NCBI GenBank assembly: GCA_013822725.1
Contig: PNKX01000018.1
Span: 1 to 64,000, forward strand
Length of the DNA stretch: 64,000 bases
Direction of reading: 5' to 3'
Origin: Pirellula sp.
GTDB taxonomy: Bacteria; Planctomycetota; Planctomycetia; Pirellulales; Lacipirellulaceae
Shown: in pieces, positions 18,173-26,816 of the stretch
Layout: each line of letters starts with the position of its first letter
Position numbering within the stretch: position 1 is the stretch's first letter
Notes under the pieces: generated by a model
The model's database searches: none
What the model saw: only the letters and a program-made list of their open reading frames with translations
Told to the model about the DNA's origin: nothing
Translations under genes and position numbers: made by a program

Positions 18173-19894
18173 TTACATCACCCGCTTCGATATCTCCTCA
18201 ACCACCTCGTCCACCTTCACGCGCCACTGCTCGAGCGTGTCGCGGTCGCGGATCGTCACGGTGTTGTCGGTAAGCGTCTGGCCGTCGACGGTGATGCAGT
18301 AGGGCGTGCCCGCTTCGTCCTGGCGGCGGTAGCGGCGGCCGACGGCGCCCTTTTCGTCGTAGAACGCCGAGAACTTCGCCTTCAGCTTGCGGTAGATCTC
18401 TTGGGCGATTTCGGGGAGGCCGTCCTTCTTCACCAGCGGGAAGACGGCGGCCTTGATCGGGGCGATCCGCGGGTGGAACCGCATGACAACGCGGGTTTGC
18501 ATCTCGCCCTTTTCGTCGGGCTGTTCATCCTCGTAGTAAGCCTCGCACAGGAATGCGAGGGTCGCGCGGTCGGCGCCGCTGGAAGGTTCGATCACGTGCG
18601 GGACGAATTTTTCGTTCGTCACCTCGTCGCGATAGGTGAGATCGCGGCCGCTGCCGCGGTGCTTCGGACGCAGCTTGTCGGGCTTGCCTTCGACAGGGAC
18701 CATCTCGACTTCGAGGCAGCCCTCGGCGTTCTTCACCAGCTTGCCTTCCATGTGGCTGCGGAGGTCGAAGTCGCCGCGGTGGGCGATGCCCTCGAGCTCG
18801 CCATACTCGCCCTCGGGGAGAAAGGGGAAGGCGTATTCGATGTCGGCGGTGCCGACCGAGTAGTGGCTCAGTTCATCGGCCGCGTGTTCGCGCATGATCA
18901 GCCGTTCGCCGGCGAGGCCGAGGTCGGTGTACCACTTCATGCGGCGATCGCGCCAGTATTCGTACCACTTGCGCGAGGCGTTCGGGTGGCAGAAGAACTC
19001 GATTTCCATCTGCTCGAACTCGCGGCTGCGGAAGGTGAAGTTCCGCGGCGTGATTTCGTTGCGGAAGCTTTTGCCGATCTGGGCGATGCCGAACGGCACC
19101 TTGACGCGGGTGCTGTCGAGGACGTTCTTGAAGTTGACGAAAATGCCTTGGGCCGTCTCGGGACGGAGGAAGGCGGCGTCTTCTTCGGTGCCCATCGCGC
19201 CGACGATGGTCTTGAACATCAGGTTGAATTCGCGGGGCTCGGTGAGCGTGCCGACTTCATTCGCCTCGGGCGCGAGTACGTGATTTAGAGGGGTGTCTGA
19301 AGAGTAGTCGGTCAAAGCCGGCTTTCCCTCGGCATCGTAGTAGGTTTCAGACTCAAAGTAACCGTGCTGGGCGCTGATTCCTTGCGGAAGTGACATCAAC
19401 TCGCCCAAGTCCAACTGGTCGGCTTGCTTAGAACGAAGATTGAAGTACTTCAATGCACGTCGCTCGATATCAGCGTCAAACTCTTCAGCAACGGTCGTTA
19501 CGAATACAGGAGGCTTTCCTGTTCCGACTTGGTCCTTCCTAAATGCCCACCGACCTTTGATCTGATCGTAACGGTATCGCTTCTTTGTGGCCTTGCAGTC
19601 GACCATCATGTCGCAGAACAGGTCGTAGTGGCCGGAGACCTTCCAAACCTGCGGGTGCATGATAATCGTGCAATCGAGGCCGGTCATCTCATACGCTTCG
19701 GGGGCGCCGGCGGGCGTGGAGAGCTCGTCGTGGCCGCGGACCATGTCCTGCCACCACGCTTCCTTGATGTTTCGCTTCAGCTCAACGCCCAGGGGACCGT
19801 AATCCCAAAAGCCGTTGAGGCCGCCGTAGATTTCGCTCGATTGAAAGAGAAATCCGCGGCGTTTGCAGAGCGAGACGAGCTTGTCCATGTCCAT
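18173..19894 (-). CDS. glyQS: Glycyl-tRNA synthetase (single-chain, class II homodimer type)
   Basis: 573 residues. It charges tRNA-Gly in the cytoplasm. Class II motifs are visible: SSEIYGGLNGFWDYGPLG at the N-terminus, FLRPETAQGIFVNF (motif 2 region) and QIGKSFRNEITPRNF. The anticodon-binding domain is at the C-terminus. This is the alpha2 form, not the alpha2beta2 GlyQ/GlyS form. Residues about 98-201 (DNA about 19290-19600) have visibly lower G+C and codons such as TCT, TCA, CCT and CTA that are rare in the flanks, suggesting a locally recombined or divergent insertion. Repeat family B copy 2 lies just upstream. Confidence 0.95.
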   Translation of the reverse strand: MDMDKLVSLCKRRGFLFQSSEIYGGLNGFWDYGPLGVELKRNIKEAWWQDMVRGHDELSTPAGAPEAYEMTGLDCTIIMHPQVWKVSGHYDLFCDMMVDCKATKKRYRYDQIKGRWAFRKDQVGTGKPPVFVTTVAEEFDADIERRALKYFNLRSKQADQLDLGELMSLPQGISAQHGYFESETYYDAEGKPALTDYSSDTPLNHVLAPEANEVGTLTEPREFNLMFKTIVGAMGTEEDAAFLRPETAQGIFVNFKNVLDSTRVKVPFGIAQIGKSFRNEITPRNFTFRSREFEQMEIEFFCHPNASRKWYEYWRDRRMKWYTDLGLAGERLIMREHAADELSHYSVGTADIEYAFPFLPEGEYGELEGIAHRGDFDLRSHMEGKLVKNAEGCLEVEMVPVEGKPDKLRPKHRGSGRDLTYRDEVTNEKFVPHVIEPSSGADRATLAFLCEAYYEDEQPDEKGEMQTRVVMRFHPRIAPIKAAVFPLVKKDGLPEIAQEIYRKLKAKFSAFYDEKGAVGRRYRRQDEAGTPYCITVDGQTLTDNTVTIRDRDTLEQWRVKVDEVVEEISKRVM

Positions 19895-19930
19895 CGCGAG
19901 ACTCTTCTTTTGGCTGGTCGATGATTTATG

Positions 19931-20030
19931 TTTCTCGCAAAGGCGCGAAGGCGCAAAGGGGACGCAAAGAAATGCCTGTTGCTTTTTCTCTTCTTTGCGC
20001 TTCCTTTGCGCCTTCGCGCCTTTGCGAGAG
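19931..20030. repeat. Inverted repeat, family B copy 2
   Basis: Arms TTTCTCGCAAAGGCGCGAAG and CTTCGCGCCTTTGCGAGAG with a short centre. It lies between the divergently related glyQS start and the 3' end of comB, both on the minus strand. Confidence 0.8.
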
Positions 20031-20080
20031 AGTTTTCTTAGGGAAAGCCCGCCATTCTAGCTGCGGGTTTGGAGGGCCGT

Positions 20081-20845
20081 CTACGCCGGGCGGATTTCGC
20101 CGGTGGCGTGGTTGAGTTCGGGGATGATCGGGAGGATGTCGAGTTCGGCGCAGGCGGGGAGGTCGATGCCGTGGCCGATTTCTAAAAGGTTGCTGCCGCC
20201 GGGGGTTTGCTCCATGGCGATCGCGAATTGGGCCGAAGCGTCGCGGCCGGTCGCTGCGGCGAGGGCGAGGAGGGCTCGCCACTGGTCGAGGGCGCTCTGG
20301 GCTTCGGCGTTTAGTTCCCAGCCGTTCGCATGGGCGTCGCCAACGAGCGCGTCGGCGATTGCCCCCGCGGCGAGGATGTCTTCGCCGGTGATGGCGCCAT
20401 CGGTGCCGGCGCAGAGGATATCAACCCGCGGCTCGGCGGCCACGGCGTCGGCGATCGCCTGGCGGTTCAGGGCACAGCCGACGAGCGTGCGGCGAGCGAG
20501 TCGGGCGTGGTCGAGGGCCCGGGTGCCGTTGGTGGTGGTGAACAGCAGCGGCCGGCCGGCGACGGCGACGGGGCTGTATTCCAGCGGCGAGTTGCCGAGG
20601 TCGAAGCCGTCGATGATCCGTCCGTGGCGTTCGCCGCCGAGGACGATGGCGGCGCGGTCGAATTGCTCGGCGGCGCGGCGGGCGTCGTCGATTTCGAGAA
20701 AAGGCATCACGCAGGTTGCGCCGGAGGCGAGGGCTTGGCAGATCGTCGACGATGCCCGCAGCAGGTCGATGACGATCACGACGCTGCCGGCGAGGTCTTC
20801 GGCCGGGACGTGGGCGGGGAGGAAGTGGACTTGGAGCTTGGGCAT
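20081..20845 (-). CDS. comB: ComB-family 2-phosphosulfolactate phosphatase
   Basis: 254 residues from the ATG at 20845. A longer reading from 20959 runs through repeat E and is rejected. The N-terminus KLQVHFLP, the segment VVIVIDLLRASSTICQAL, GGERHG, NSPLEY and LFTTTNGTRAL are typical of ComB. The family hydrolyses 2-phosphosulfolactate in coenzyme M synthesis, but most bacteria carrying it do not make coenzyme M, so the physiological substrate here is open. It has no obvious operon partner; glyQS lies upstream of nothing shared. Confidence 0.82.
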   Translation of the reverse strand: MPKLQVHFLPAHVPAEDLAGSVVIVIDLLRASSTICQALASGATCVMPFLEIDDARRAAEQFDRAAIVLGGERHGRIIDGFDLGNSPLEYSPVAVAGRPLLFTTTNGTRALDHARLARRTLVGCALNRQAIADAVAAEPRVDILCAGTDGAITGEDILAAGAIADALVGDAHANGWELNAEAQSALDQWRALLALAAATGRDASAQFAIAMEQTPGGSNLLEIGHGIDLPACAELDILPIIPELNHATGEIRPA

Positions 20846-20883
20846 CGGTCGAACCTGCAGGGCAGGGGAGTGTAATGATTCAA

Positions 20884-20961
20884 GGGTGCCACTGGCATCT
20901 TGCCAGTGAGAAGTGCCGAACGGGTACCCACATCTGCACTGGCGACACGCCAGTGGCACCC
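20884..20961. repeat. Inverted repeat, family E copy 1
   Basis: Arms GGGTGCCACTGGC and GCCAGTGGCACCC at the ends; each half contains a further small hairpin. It lies just upstream of comB. A close copy is at 25376-25454. Confidence 0.8.
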
Positions 20962-21039
20962 TAATGACAGGACATGAGCGGCTAGCGAGGCCGACATTCT
21001 ACTGCGATACTGGCGTTCTCCCCACCGCCCGCGGGGATG

Positions 21040-21170
21040 AAGAAAAGAATGGGACGCCGATTTTCGCGGATTGAACGGATTCACGCGGATTTATTGCAGA
21101 GGTGTGGTGAACCGCTCATTCTGATCCGCGTCCATCCGCCTAATCCGCGTTAATCCGCGGTCCATTCTTC
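21040..21170. repeat. Inverted repeat, family D copy 1
   Basis: Left part GAAGAAAAGAATGGGACGCC then CGCGGATT units; right part AATCCGCG units then GGTCCATTCTTC. It sits between divergent comB and menG. A second copy is at 21960-22105. Confidence 0.78.
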
Positions 21171-21203
21171 GGTCTTTAGAACACACCCAAGATTTCTGCC
21201 CAC

Positions 21204-21917
21204 ATGACCGTCGACAAATCTGGCCCGCGTGTTCGTCGGATGTTTGGCGAGATCGCCGGCAAGTACGACTTTTTGAATCATCTGCTGTCGCTGAACGTCG
21301 ACCGCTATTGGCGGTGGCGGACGGTGCGGACGGTGGCGCCGAAGAGCGGCGATCGGATTCTCGACGTCTGCACCGGCACCGGCGACCTGGCTCTGGCGTA
21401 CCACAAGGCGACCAAGGGGGAGGCGGAGATCGTTGGCGCCGACTTCTGCCACGAGATGCTCGCCATCGGCCACCAGAAGGGGATGAAAGCGCGGGCCGGC
21501 GATCGGCTGACGTTTATCGAAGCCGACACGCAGTCGCTGCCGTTTCCGAGCGACCGGTTCAACATCGTCACGGTGGCGTTCGGGCTGCGGAATGTCGCCG
21601 ATACGGACGCTGGGCTGGCGGAGATGACTCGCGTCTGTTCGCCCGGCGGGCATGTGGCGGTGCTCGAGTTCTCGTCGCCCGAGTGGCAGCCGTTCAAGGG
21701 GATTTACAGCTGGTATTTCCGCAACGTGCTGCCGCGGATTGGGCAGATGCTCGCCCGGAATGCGGAGAGCGCCTACAGCTACCTGCCGGAGAGCGTCGGC
21801 GAGTTCCCGCAGGGAGAGGCCCTGGCCGAGCGGATGCGGCGGGTAGGGCTGACGGAGGTGAGCTATCGGCCGCTTACACTGGGGGTGGCGACGCTTTATG
21901 TTGGGAAGAAGCCGTAG
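21204..21917 (+). CDS. menG: Demethylmenaquinone methyltransferase
   Basis: 237 residues, UbiE/MenG family. It methylates demethylmenaquinone with S-adenosylmethionine as the last step of menaquinone synthesis. Visible motifs are [21 protein letters not shown] at the N-terminus (shortened here as the UbiE signature), the SAM-binding [15 protein letters not shown], and [14 protein letters not shown] plus the C-terminal [15 protein letters not shown]. The genes that follow (ubiX, UbiA prenyltransferase, mqnE) support menaquinone rather than ubiquinone as product. The gene is flanked by two copies of repeat D. Confidence 0.92.
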   Translation: MTVDKSGPRVRRMFGEIAGKYDFLNHLLSLNVDRYWRWRTVRTVAPKSGDRILDVCTGTGDLALAYHKATKGEAEIVGADFCHEMLAIGHQKGMKARAGDRLTFIEADTQSLPFPSDRFNIVTVAFGLRNVADTDAGLAEMTRVCSPGGHVAVLEFSSPEWQPFKGIYSWYFRNVLPRIGQMLARNAESAYSYLPESVGEFPQGEALAERMRRVGLTEVSYRPLTLGVATLYVGKKP

Positions 21918-21959
21918 CCGCATTCGGTTTCACCACGGAGAACACAGAGTAACATGCGA

Positions 21960-22105
21960 GAAGAATAGGACGCGGATTTTCGCGGATTCGGCGGATAGAC
22001 GCGGATTAAATACAAAAAGGATTGAGAGAGCATTGCAGCAATCTTGCCCTGCCTTTAATCCGCGTGAATCCGTTCAATCAGCGAAAATCCGCATCCCATT
22101 CTTCT
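21960..22105. repeat. Inverted repeat, family D copy 2
   Basis: Arms around AGAATAGGACGCGGATTTTCGC and GCGAAAATCCGCATCCCATTCTT enclose CGCGGATTAA units. It lies between menG and ubiX. Both arms match copy 1 closely at the ends, but the centres differ. Confidence 0.78.
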
Positions 22106-22148
22106 TAATTATTTGCCAAGTTTCATGCTCATTGCTGACTGAAAGATC

Positions 22149-22850
22149 ATGCCCAGCAAACCGAAAAACATCTGCATCGGCGTTACCGGCGGCAGCGGGG
22201 CGGTTTACTCGCTGCGGTTGATCGAGGTGCTGCTTGCCACGGGGTACGACGTCCATCTGTCGATCAGCCCGTCGGGGGCCCAGGTGATTCATGAGGAGAT
22301 GGACCTGCGGGTCGACCTTAACGACTTTCAGCCGGCTGACCTGATGCTGGAGGATGTGACGAACGCCTCCGACAGCAAGATCCGCATGCTGCAGGCGAGC
22401 GCCGGGATCGGCACGGCCGACAGCAATGTTCTTTCGGTCGACGCGGGGCGGGTGGGGCAGCTCCACTACCATCACTATCAGAACTACAACTCGCCGATTG
22501 CGAGCGGGTCGTTCCTCACGCAGGGGATGGTGATCACCCCTTGCTCGGGAGCGACGCTGAGTGCGGTGGCTCACGCTTCATCGGGCAACCTCATCCAGCG
22601 GGCAGCCGAGGTTCACTTAAAGGAGCGGCGGAAGCTGATCCTGGTGACGCGCGAGACGCCGCTGTCGTTGCCGCATATCGACAACCTGCGGAAGTCGACC
22701 GAGGCTGGCGCCGTGGTGATGCCGGCGTCGCCGGGATGGTACCACGGAGTGAACACGCTGCGGGATCTGGTCGACTTTATGGTGGCGCGAATCTGCGACC
22801 AACTCGGCATCGACAACGCCCTCATCAGTCGTTGGGGGGCGGATAAATAA
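22149..22850 (+). CDS. ubiX: UbiX-family flavin prenyltransferase
   Basis: 233 residues. UbiX joins a dimethylallyl group to FMN to make the prenylated flavin cofactor of UbiD-type decarboxylases. The N-terminal ICIGVTGGSGAVYSLRL, the TPCSGATLSAVAHASS segment and the conserved ETPLSLPHIDNLRK are visible. In futalosine-type menaquinone synthesis a UbiX/UbiD-like pair acts on the prenylated naphthoate; no UbiD homologue is inside this window. Neighbours menG, the prenyltransferase and mqnE support this assignment. Confidence 0.9.
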   Translation: MPSKPKNICIGVTGGSGAVYSLRLIEVLLATGYDVHLSISPSGAQVIHEEMDLRVDLNDFQPADLMLEDVTNASDSKIRMLQASAGIGTADSNVLSVDAGRVGQLHYHHYQNYNSPIASGSFLTQGMVITPCSGATLSAVAHASSGNLIQRAAEVHLKERRKLILVTRETPLSLPHIDNLRKSTEAGAVVMPASPGWYHGVNTLRDLVDFMVARICDQLGIDNALISRWGADK

Positions 22851-22852
22851 GA

Positions 22853-22980
22853 TCTCACGCAAAGGCGCGAAGGCGCAAAGGAAGAGAGAGGAACACTAAT
22901 CTGCGCTAATCTTCACTGATCTTTATTAGCGAAGATTAGTGTTCCCAAACTGCCTTTCCTCTTTGAGCCTTTGCGTGAGA
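22853..22980. repeat. Inverted repeat, family B copy 3 with nested family C
   Basis: Outer arms TCACGCAAAGGCGCGAAGGC and AGCCTTTGCGTGA. Inside, at 22891-22944, is a second inverted repeat (family C) with arms GAACACTAAT and ATTAGTGTTC and internal GCTAAT units. The same nesting occurs at 24063-24208. Confidence 0.8.
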
Positions 22981-22995
22981 AATCGTCTCTTAAAG

Positions 22996-24048
22996 ATGCT
23001 CCAAACGATCCGCCATTTTCTTTCGCTGATTCGGTTCAGCCATACGCTGTTTGCGTTGCCCTTTGCGCTGTTGGCGGCGTTGATGGCTTGGCGGATGCAG
23101 GCGTTGGAGTTGCCTGCGGAGACGATCGGTCCTTACGGCCGAATGACTTATTCAAGCGGCGCCCTTGCCGAAGAAGCGTCGGTGGACGTCATGGTTCACG
23201 ACTCTTATCTCAACGTTCTTGGCGCTAAAATTCCGACCTCTTTTGATTTCGTCGGTCCCGAAAAATTTCGCGTTCGCTGGCAGGAACTCATCGGCATTCT
23301 GCTCTGCATGGTCTTCGCCCGCAGTGCGGCGATGGCGTTTAATCGGTTGGTGGATCGGAAGCTCGACGCCCTCAATCCGCGGACGGCGGGGCGGCATATT
23401 CCGGCCGGGCTGCTGAGCGCCGGCCAGGTGACGTTCTTTGCCGTCGCGTGCAGCGCGGGGTTCGTGGCGAGTACGCTGCTGTTTCTGCCGAACCGGTTGC
23501 CGCTCTATTTGGCTGTGCCGTTACTCGCGTTCTTGTGCGGGTACAGCTATGCCAAGCGGTTTACGTCGCTGGCCCATTTTTGGTTGGGGGTGGCCCTGGC
23601 GATGTCGCCGATTGCCGCGTGGATCGCCATTCGGGGGGAGACGGTCGCGCGGCATCCGGCCGATTTGCTGCCGGCAATTGTCCTGGGGGCGGCCGTGGCG
23701 GCGTGGGTGGCAGGTTTCGACATCATTTACGCCTGCCAAGATTTCGCCTACGACCGGGAGGCGAAGCTGCATAGTATTCCGGTGCGGCTGGGCGTAGCGG
23801 GCGCCCTCCGGCTGGCGGCGGGCTGCCATTTCGTGACAATAGCTTTGTTGGCGATTTTGCCGTTAATCTATCCGCCGTTTGGCGGTTTATGGTGGGCGGG
23901 AGTCGCCGCGGTGGCCGCCTTGCTGGTGTACGAACACGCCCTCGTGCGGCCCGACGACCTCGCCCGGGTGAACACGGCGTTCTTCAATGTGAACGCGATC
24001 ATCAGCCTGGGGCTGTTGGTAGTTGGAACGGTTGATTTATTGCTTTGA
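22996..24048 (+). CDS. mqnP: UbiA-family prenyltransferase, probable MqnP
   Basis: 350 residues from the ATG at 22996; upstream in-frame ATG at 22939 lies in the repeat. It is an integral membrane enzyme with about eight to nine helices that attaches the polyprenyl chain to the aromatic headgroup. The two Asp-rich sites are N116RLVD120RKLD124 and DIIYACQDFAYDRE. Context with ubiX, menG and mqnE suggests the 1,4-dihydroxy-6-naphthoate prenyltransferase MqnP. Between the first and second helices there is an unusually long hydrophilic loop of about 60 residues (37-96), where homologues I know have about 10-15. The role of the extra segment is unknown. Confidence 0.85.
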   Translation: MLQTIRHFLSLIRFSHTLFALPFALLAALMAWRMQALELPAETIGPYGRMTYSSGALAEEASVDVMVHDSYLNVLGAKIPTSFDFVGPEKFRVRWQELIGILLCMVFARSAAMAFNRLVDRKLDALNPRTAGRHIPAGLLSAGQVTFFAVACSAGFVASTLLFLPNRLPLYLAVPLLAFLCGYSYAKRFTSLAHFWLGVALAMSPIAAWIAIRGETVARHPADLLPAIVLGAAVAAWVAGFDIIYACQDFAYDREAKLHSIPVRLGVAGALRLAAGCHFVTIALLAILPLIYPPFGGLWWAGVAAVAALLVYEHALVRPDDLARVNTAFFNVNAIISLGLLVVGTVDLLL

Positions 24049-24062
24049 GTAGGAAGAGAAGA

Positions 24063-24208
24063 TTTCACGCAAAGGCGCGAAGGCGCAAAGAAGAGAAGCA
24101 TTTTAGGAACACTAATTGACGCTAATCATCGCTAATTGGGATTAGAGGAGATTAGCGATGATTAGTGTTCTCTCAGTTTTCTTTGCGCCTTCGCGCCTTT
24201 GCGCGAGA
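24063..24208. repeat. Inverted repeat, family B copy 4 with nested family C
   Basis: Outer arms TTCACGCAAAGGCGCGAAGG and CTTCGCGCCTTTGCGCGA. The nested family C element at 24107-24170 has arms GAACACTAAT and ATTAGTGTTC with internal GCTAATCATCGCTAAT and its complement. It lies between mqnP and mqnE. Confidence 0.8.
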
Positions 24209-24230
24209 CTTAACTGAATTAAGAAAAGCG

Positions 24231-25367
24231 ATGCTTAGAACTTCGTCTGAAATTCTCCGCCCCATTCGTGAGAAGGTAGAAGCCGGGGAGCGGTTGTCGT
24301 TTGAAGACGGCATGACGCTCTACAGCGACGCTGCGCCGCTGCCCGAGGTGGGCGAGTTGGCCAATCTCGTGCGCGAGCGGAAGAATGGCAACGCCGGTTA
24401 CTACAACATCAACACCCATCTGAACCCGACGAACGTCTGCGTCTATCGCTGCACGTTTTGCGCGTTCCGGGCCGACCTCCGTTCGGCCAAGGGTTATTTG
24501 ATGGACGAGGAGCAGGTGCGGGCGCGCGGGCAGGAGGCGGTCGACAACGGCTGTACCGAGCTCCACATCGTCGGCGGGTTGCACCATCAGGCAAAGTACG
24601 AGTGGTATCGCGGCGTCATCAGCACGTTGCACGAAAGCTTTCCTGAGTTGCATCTTAAGGCCTGGACGCCGGTTGAAATCGATTGGTTTACTCGGCAGAC
24701 GAAGAAGTCGATCCGTTCGGTTCTGGAAGACATGGTCGAGGCGGGCGTCGGCAGCTTGCCCGGCGGCGGGGCTGAGATCTTCCACCCAGAAGTTCGCAAC
24801 AAGATCTGCGAGCACAAAGCCGATTCGTCACGGTGGTTCGAGACGCATCGCAACGCCCACCAGTTGGGGCTCCGCTCGAACTGCACGATGCTCTACGGCC
24901 ACATCGAGCAGGCCTACCACCGGATCGACCACCTGATTCGCCTCCGTGAACTACAGGACGAGACGGATGGGTTCCAGACGTTCATACCGCTGGCGTTCCA
25001 TCCCGACAACACGGGGCTGTCGCACATCAAGAAGCCGAACGCCTTGATGGATTTGCGGACGATGGCGGTGAGTCGGCTGATGCTCGACAATATCGCCCAC
25101 ATGAAGGCCTACTGGATCATGCTCGGCATCGGCACGGCCCAGGTCGCGCTCGCCTACGGCGCCGACGATATTGACGGTACGGTGCGGCATGAGCTGATCT
25201 ACCACGACGCCGGCGCCGAGACGCCTGAAATCCTTACGGTTGAGCAAATCCGTCAGTTGATTCAGGAAGCCGGCCGCGAACCTGTGGAGCGGGACACGCT
25301 CTATCATCGGGTGGAACGCGACGGGAATAGCTGGCGGACGGGTGAGGCGATTGCTGCGGCGAAGTAG
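24231..25367 (+). CDS. mqnE: Aminodeoxyfutalosine synthase (radical SAM)
   Basis: 378 residues from the ATG at 24231. It joins a SAM-derived adenosyl radical to 3-(1-carboxyvinyloxy)benzoate in the futalosine route to menaquinone. The radical SAM site is C70-x3-C74-x2-C77 (NPTNVCVYRCTFCAF). GGLHHQAKYEWYRGV, LPGGGAEIFHPEVR and FIPLAFHPDNTGL are typical of the MqnE/MqnC group, and the first is characteristic of MqnE. The cluster with menG, ubiX and mqnP supports the call. The upstream ATG at 24165 lies in the repeat and is rejected. Confidence 0.93.
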   Translation: MLRTSSEILRPIREKVEAGERLSFEDGMTLYSDAAPLPEVGELANLVRERKNGNAGYYNINTHLNPTNVCVYRCTFCAFRADLRSAKGYLMDEEQVRARGQEAVDNGCTELHIVGGLHHQAKYEWYRGVISTLHESFPELHLKAWTPVEIDWFTRQTKKSIRSVLEDMVEAGVGSLPGGGAEIFHPEVRNKICEHKADSSRWFETHRNAHQLGLRSNCTMLYGHIEQAYHRIDHLIRLRELQDETDGFQTFIPLAFHPDNTGLSHIKKPNALMDLRTMAVSRLMLDNIAHMKAYWIMLGIGTAQVALAYGADDIDGTVRHELIYHDAGAETPEILTVEQIRQLIQEAGREPVERDTLYHRVERDGNSWRTGEAIAAAK

Positions 25368-25375
25368 TTCGTCTG

Positions 25376-25454
25376 GGGTGCCACTGGCGTGTCGCCAGTG
25401 CGATGTGCCGAGCGAGTTCCCACTTCAGCACTGGCGACACGCCAGTGGCACCCC
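25376..25454. repeat. Inverted repeat, family E copy 2
   Basis: Arms GGGGTGCCACTGGCGTGTCG and CGACACGCCAGTGGCACCCC, eight bases after the mqnE stop. It is closely related to copy 1 at 20884-20961 and may serve as a transcript-end structure; no T-run follows. Confidence 0.8.
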
Positions 25455-25604
25455 GCGAGTAAGTCGCGGCAAAATTGGCCTTCGGTTGTTGACTACGGCT
25501 AAAACGACGGCAATTCCGGGTGGGCCACCCCATCGCCAATATGCGCTGGCAGGGCTAAAATGCTCGTTTTCACTTTGCCGGAACTCGCTCGCTAAGGATT
25601 CGCC

Positions 25605-26699
25605 ATGACCCAACGGGTCTACAATTTCTCGGCTGGCCCCGCCGCTATGCCGGTCCCTGTTTTGGAATCGATTCAACGCGACATGCTCGCCCTGCCAGGC
25701 GTGGGGGCGTCGATCCTTGAGATCAGCCACCGCAGCGGCACGTTCGTGGCCATCGCCGAGGCGGCCGAAGCCAACCTGCGCAAGCTGTTGTCGATTTCCG
25801 ACGACTACGCCGTGCTGTTCTTGCAAGGGGGGAGCCGGTTGCAGTTTTCGATGATCCCGATGAACTTGCTCGGCGAGGGGCAGTCGGCCGACTACATCCT
25901 CACCGGCTCGTGGGGCAACGACGCGCTCAAGGAAGCGAAAAAGGAAGGCGAGACGAGCGTCGCGTGGGACGGCAAGGCGACGAACTACGATCGCCTGCCG
26001 AAGCGGGGCGACCTGAAGCTCAACCCGCAAGCCGCCTACGTTCACTACACGTCGAACGAAACGATCCAGGGCGTGCAGTTCCAGAGCGAGCCCGAAGTCG
26101 GCGACGTGCCGCTGGTGTGCGACTCGTCGAGCGAATTTCTGTACAAGCCGCTCGACGTGAGCAAGTACGGGCTCATTTACGCCTGTGCCCAGAAGAACGC
26201 CGGTCCGTCGGGCGTGACGGTGGTGATCATCCGTAAGGATCTGCTGAAGAAGAGCGATCCGAACATGCCGGGCTACCTCAACTACCAGATCCACGCCGAC
26301 AACGGCTCGATGTGGAACACGCCGCCGACGTTTGGCATTTACGTGCTCAAGCTCGTCACCGATTGGTTGCTGAACGACGTCGGCGGGCTCGACGCGATGT
26401 ACCAGCGTAACCAAGACAAGGCGAAGCTGCTGTACGACGTGCTTGATGCGTCGGGCGGTTTCTACGCCGGCCATGCTCAGAAGGAAGATCGTTCGCTGAT
26501 GAACGTCACCTTCCGCTTGCCGAGCGATGAGCTGACGGATCAGTTTGTCGGCGAAGCGAAGAAGCTTAGCCTCACCGACCTGAAGGGCCACCGCAGCGTC
26601 GGCGGCATTCGGGCCTCGATTTACAACGCGATGCCGGTGGCCGGCGTCGAAAAGCTCCGCGACTTTATGGTGGAGTTCAAGGAGAAGAACGCGAAGTAG
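25605..26699 (+). CDS. serC: Phosphoserine aminotransferase
   Basis: 364 residues. It converts 3-phosphohydroxypyruvate to phosphoserine with glutamate and PLP. The N-terminus RVYNFSAGPAAMP, the ISHRSGTF segment, the PLP-lysine region YACAQKNAGPSGVT and the C-terminal GHRSVGGIRASIYNAMP are characteristic. serA follows 117 bases downstream on the same strand, so both steps toward serine are adjacent; the family G hairpin lies between them. Confidence 0.96.
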   Translation: MTQRVYNFSAGPAAMPVPVLESIQRDMLALPGVGASILEISHRSGTFVAIAEAAEANLRKLLSISDDYAVLFLQGGSRLQFSMIPMNLLGEGQSADYILTGSWGNDALKEAKKEGETSVAWDGKATNYDRLPKRGDLKLNPQAAYVHYTSNETIQGVQFQSEPEVGDVPLVCDSSSEFLYKPLDVSKYGLIYACAQKNAGPSGVTVVIIRKDLLKKSDPNMPGYLNYQIHADNGSMWNTPPTFGIYVLKLVTDWLLNDVGGLDAMYQRNQDKAKLLYDVLDASGGFYAGHAQKEDRSLMNVTFRLPSDELTDQFVGEAKKLSLTDLKGHRSVGGIRASIYNAMPVAGVEKLRDFMVEFKEKNAK

Positions 26700-26709
26700 C
26701 GTTGTTCCC

Positions 26710-26772
26710 GCGAGCCGCGGGGCTTGTCCCCGCGGTATTGAACGTCCCGCGGGGATGAACCCCGCGGCTCGC
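26710..26772. repeat. Palindrome (family G) between serC and serA
   Basis: Arms GCGAGCCGCGGGG and CCCCGCGGCTCGC. Each half also contains a CCGCGGGG hairpin. It starts 10 bases after the serC stop and could act as a partial terminator or processing site within the ser pair. Confidence 0.7.
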
Positions 26773-26816
26773 TGTTGATCACACTCCATCTACAACTTTC
26801 ATCACGCGATAACATC

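Noticed and set aside
20846..20959. Longer start for comB giving an MPLACRQC leader.
   Set aside because: The extra residues are translated from repeat family E and are absent from the family.
22970..23000. Start of the prenyltransferase at 22939.
   Set aside because: The additional 19 residues lie in the repeat; the ATG at 22996 directly precedes the conserved N-terminus.
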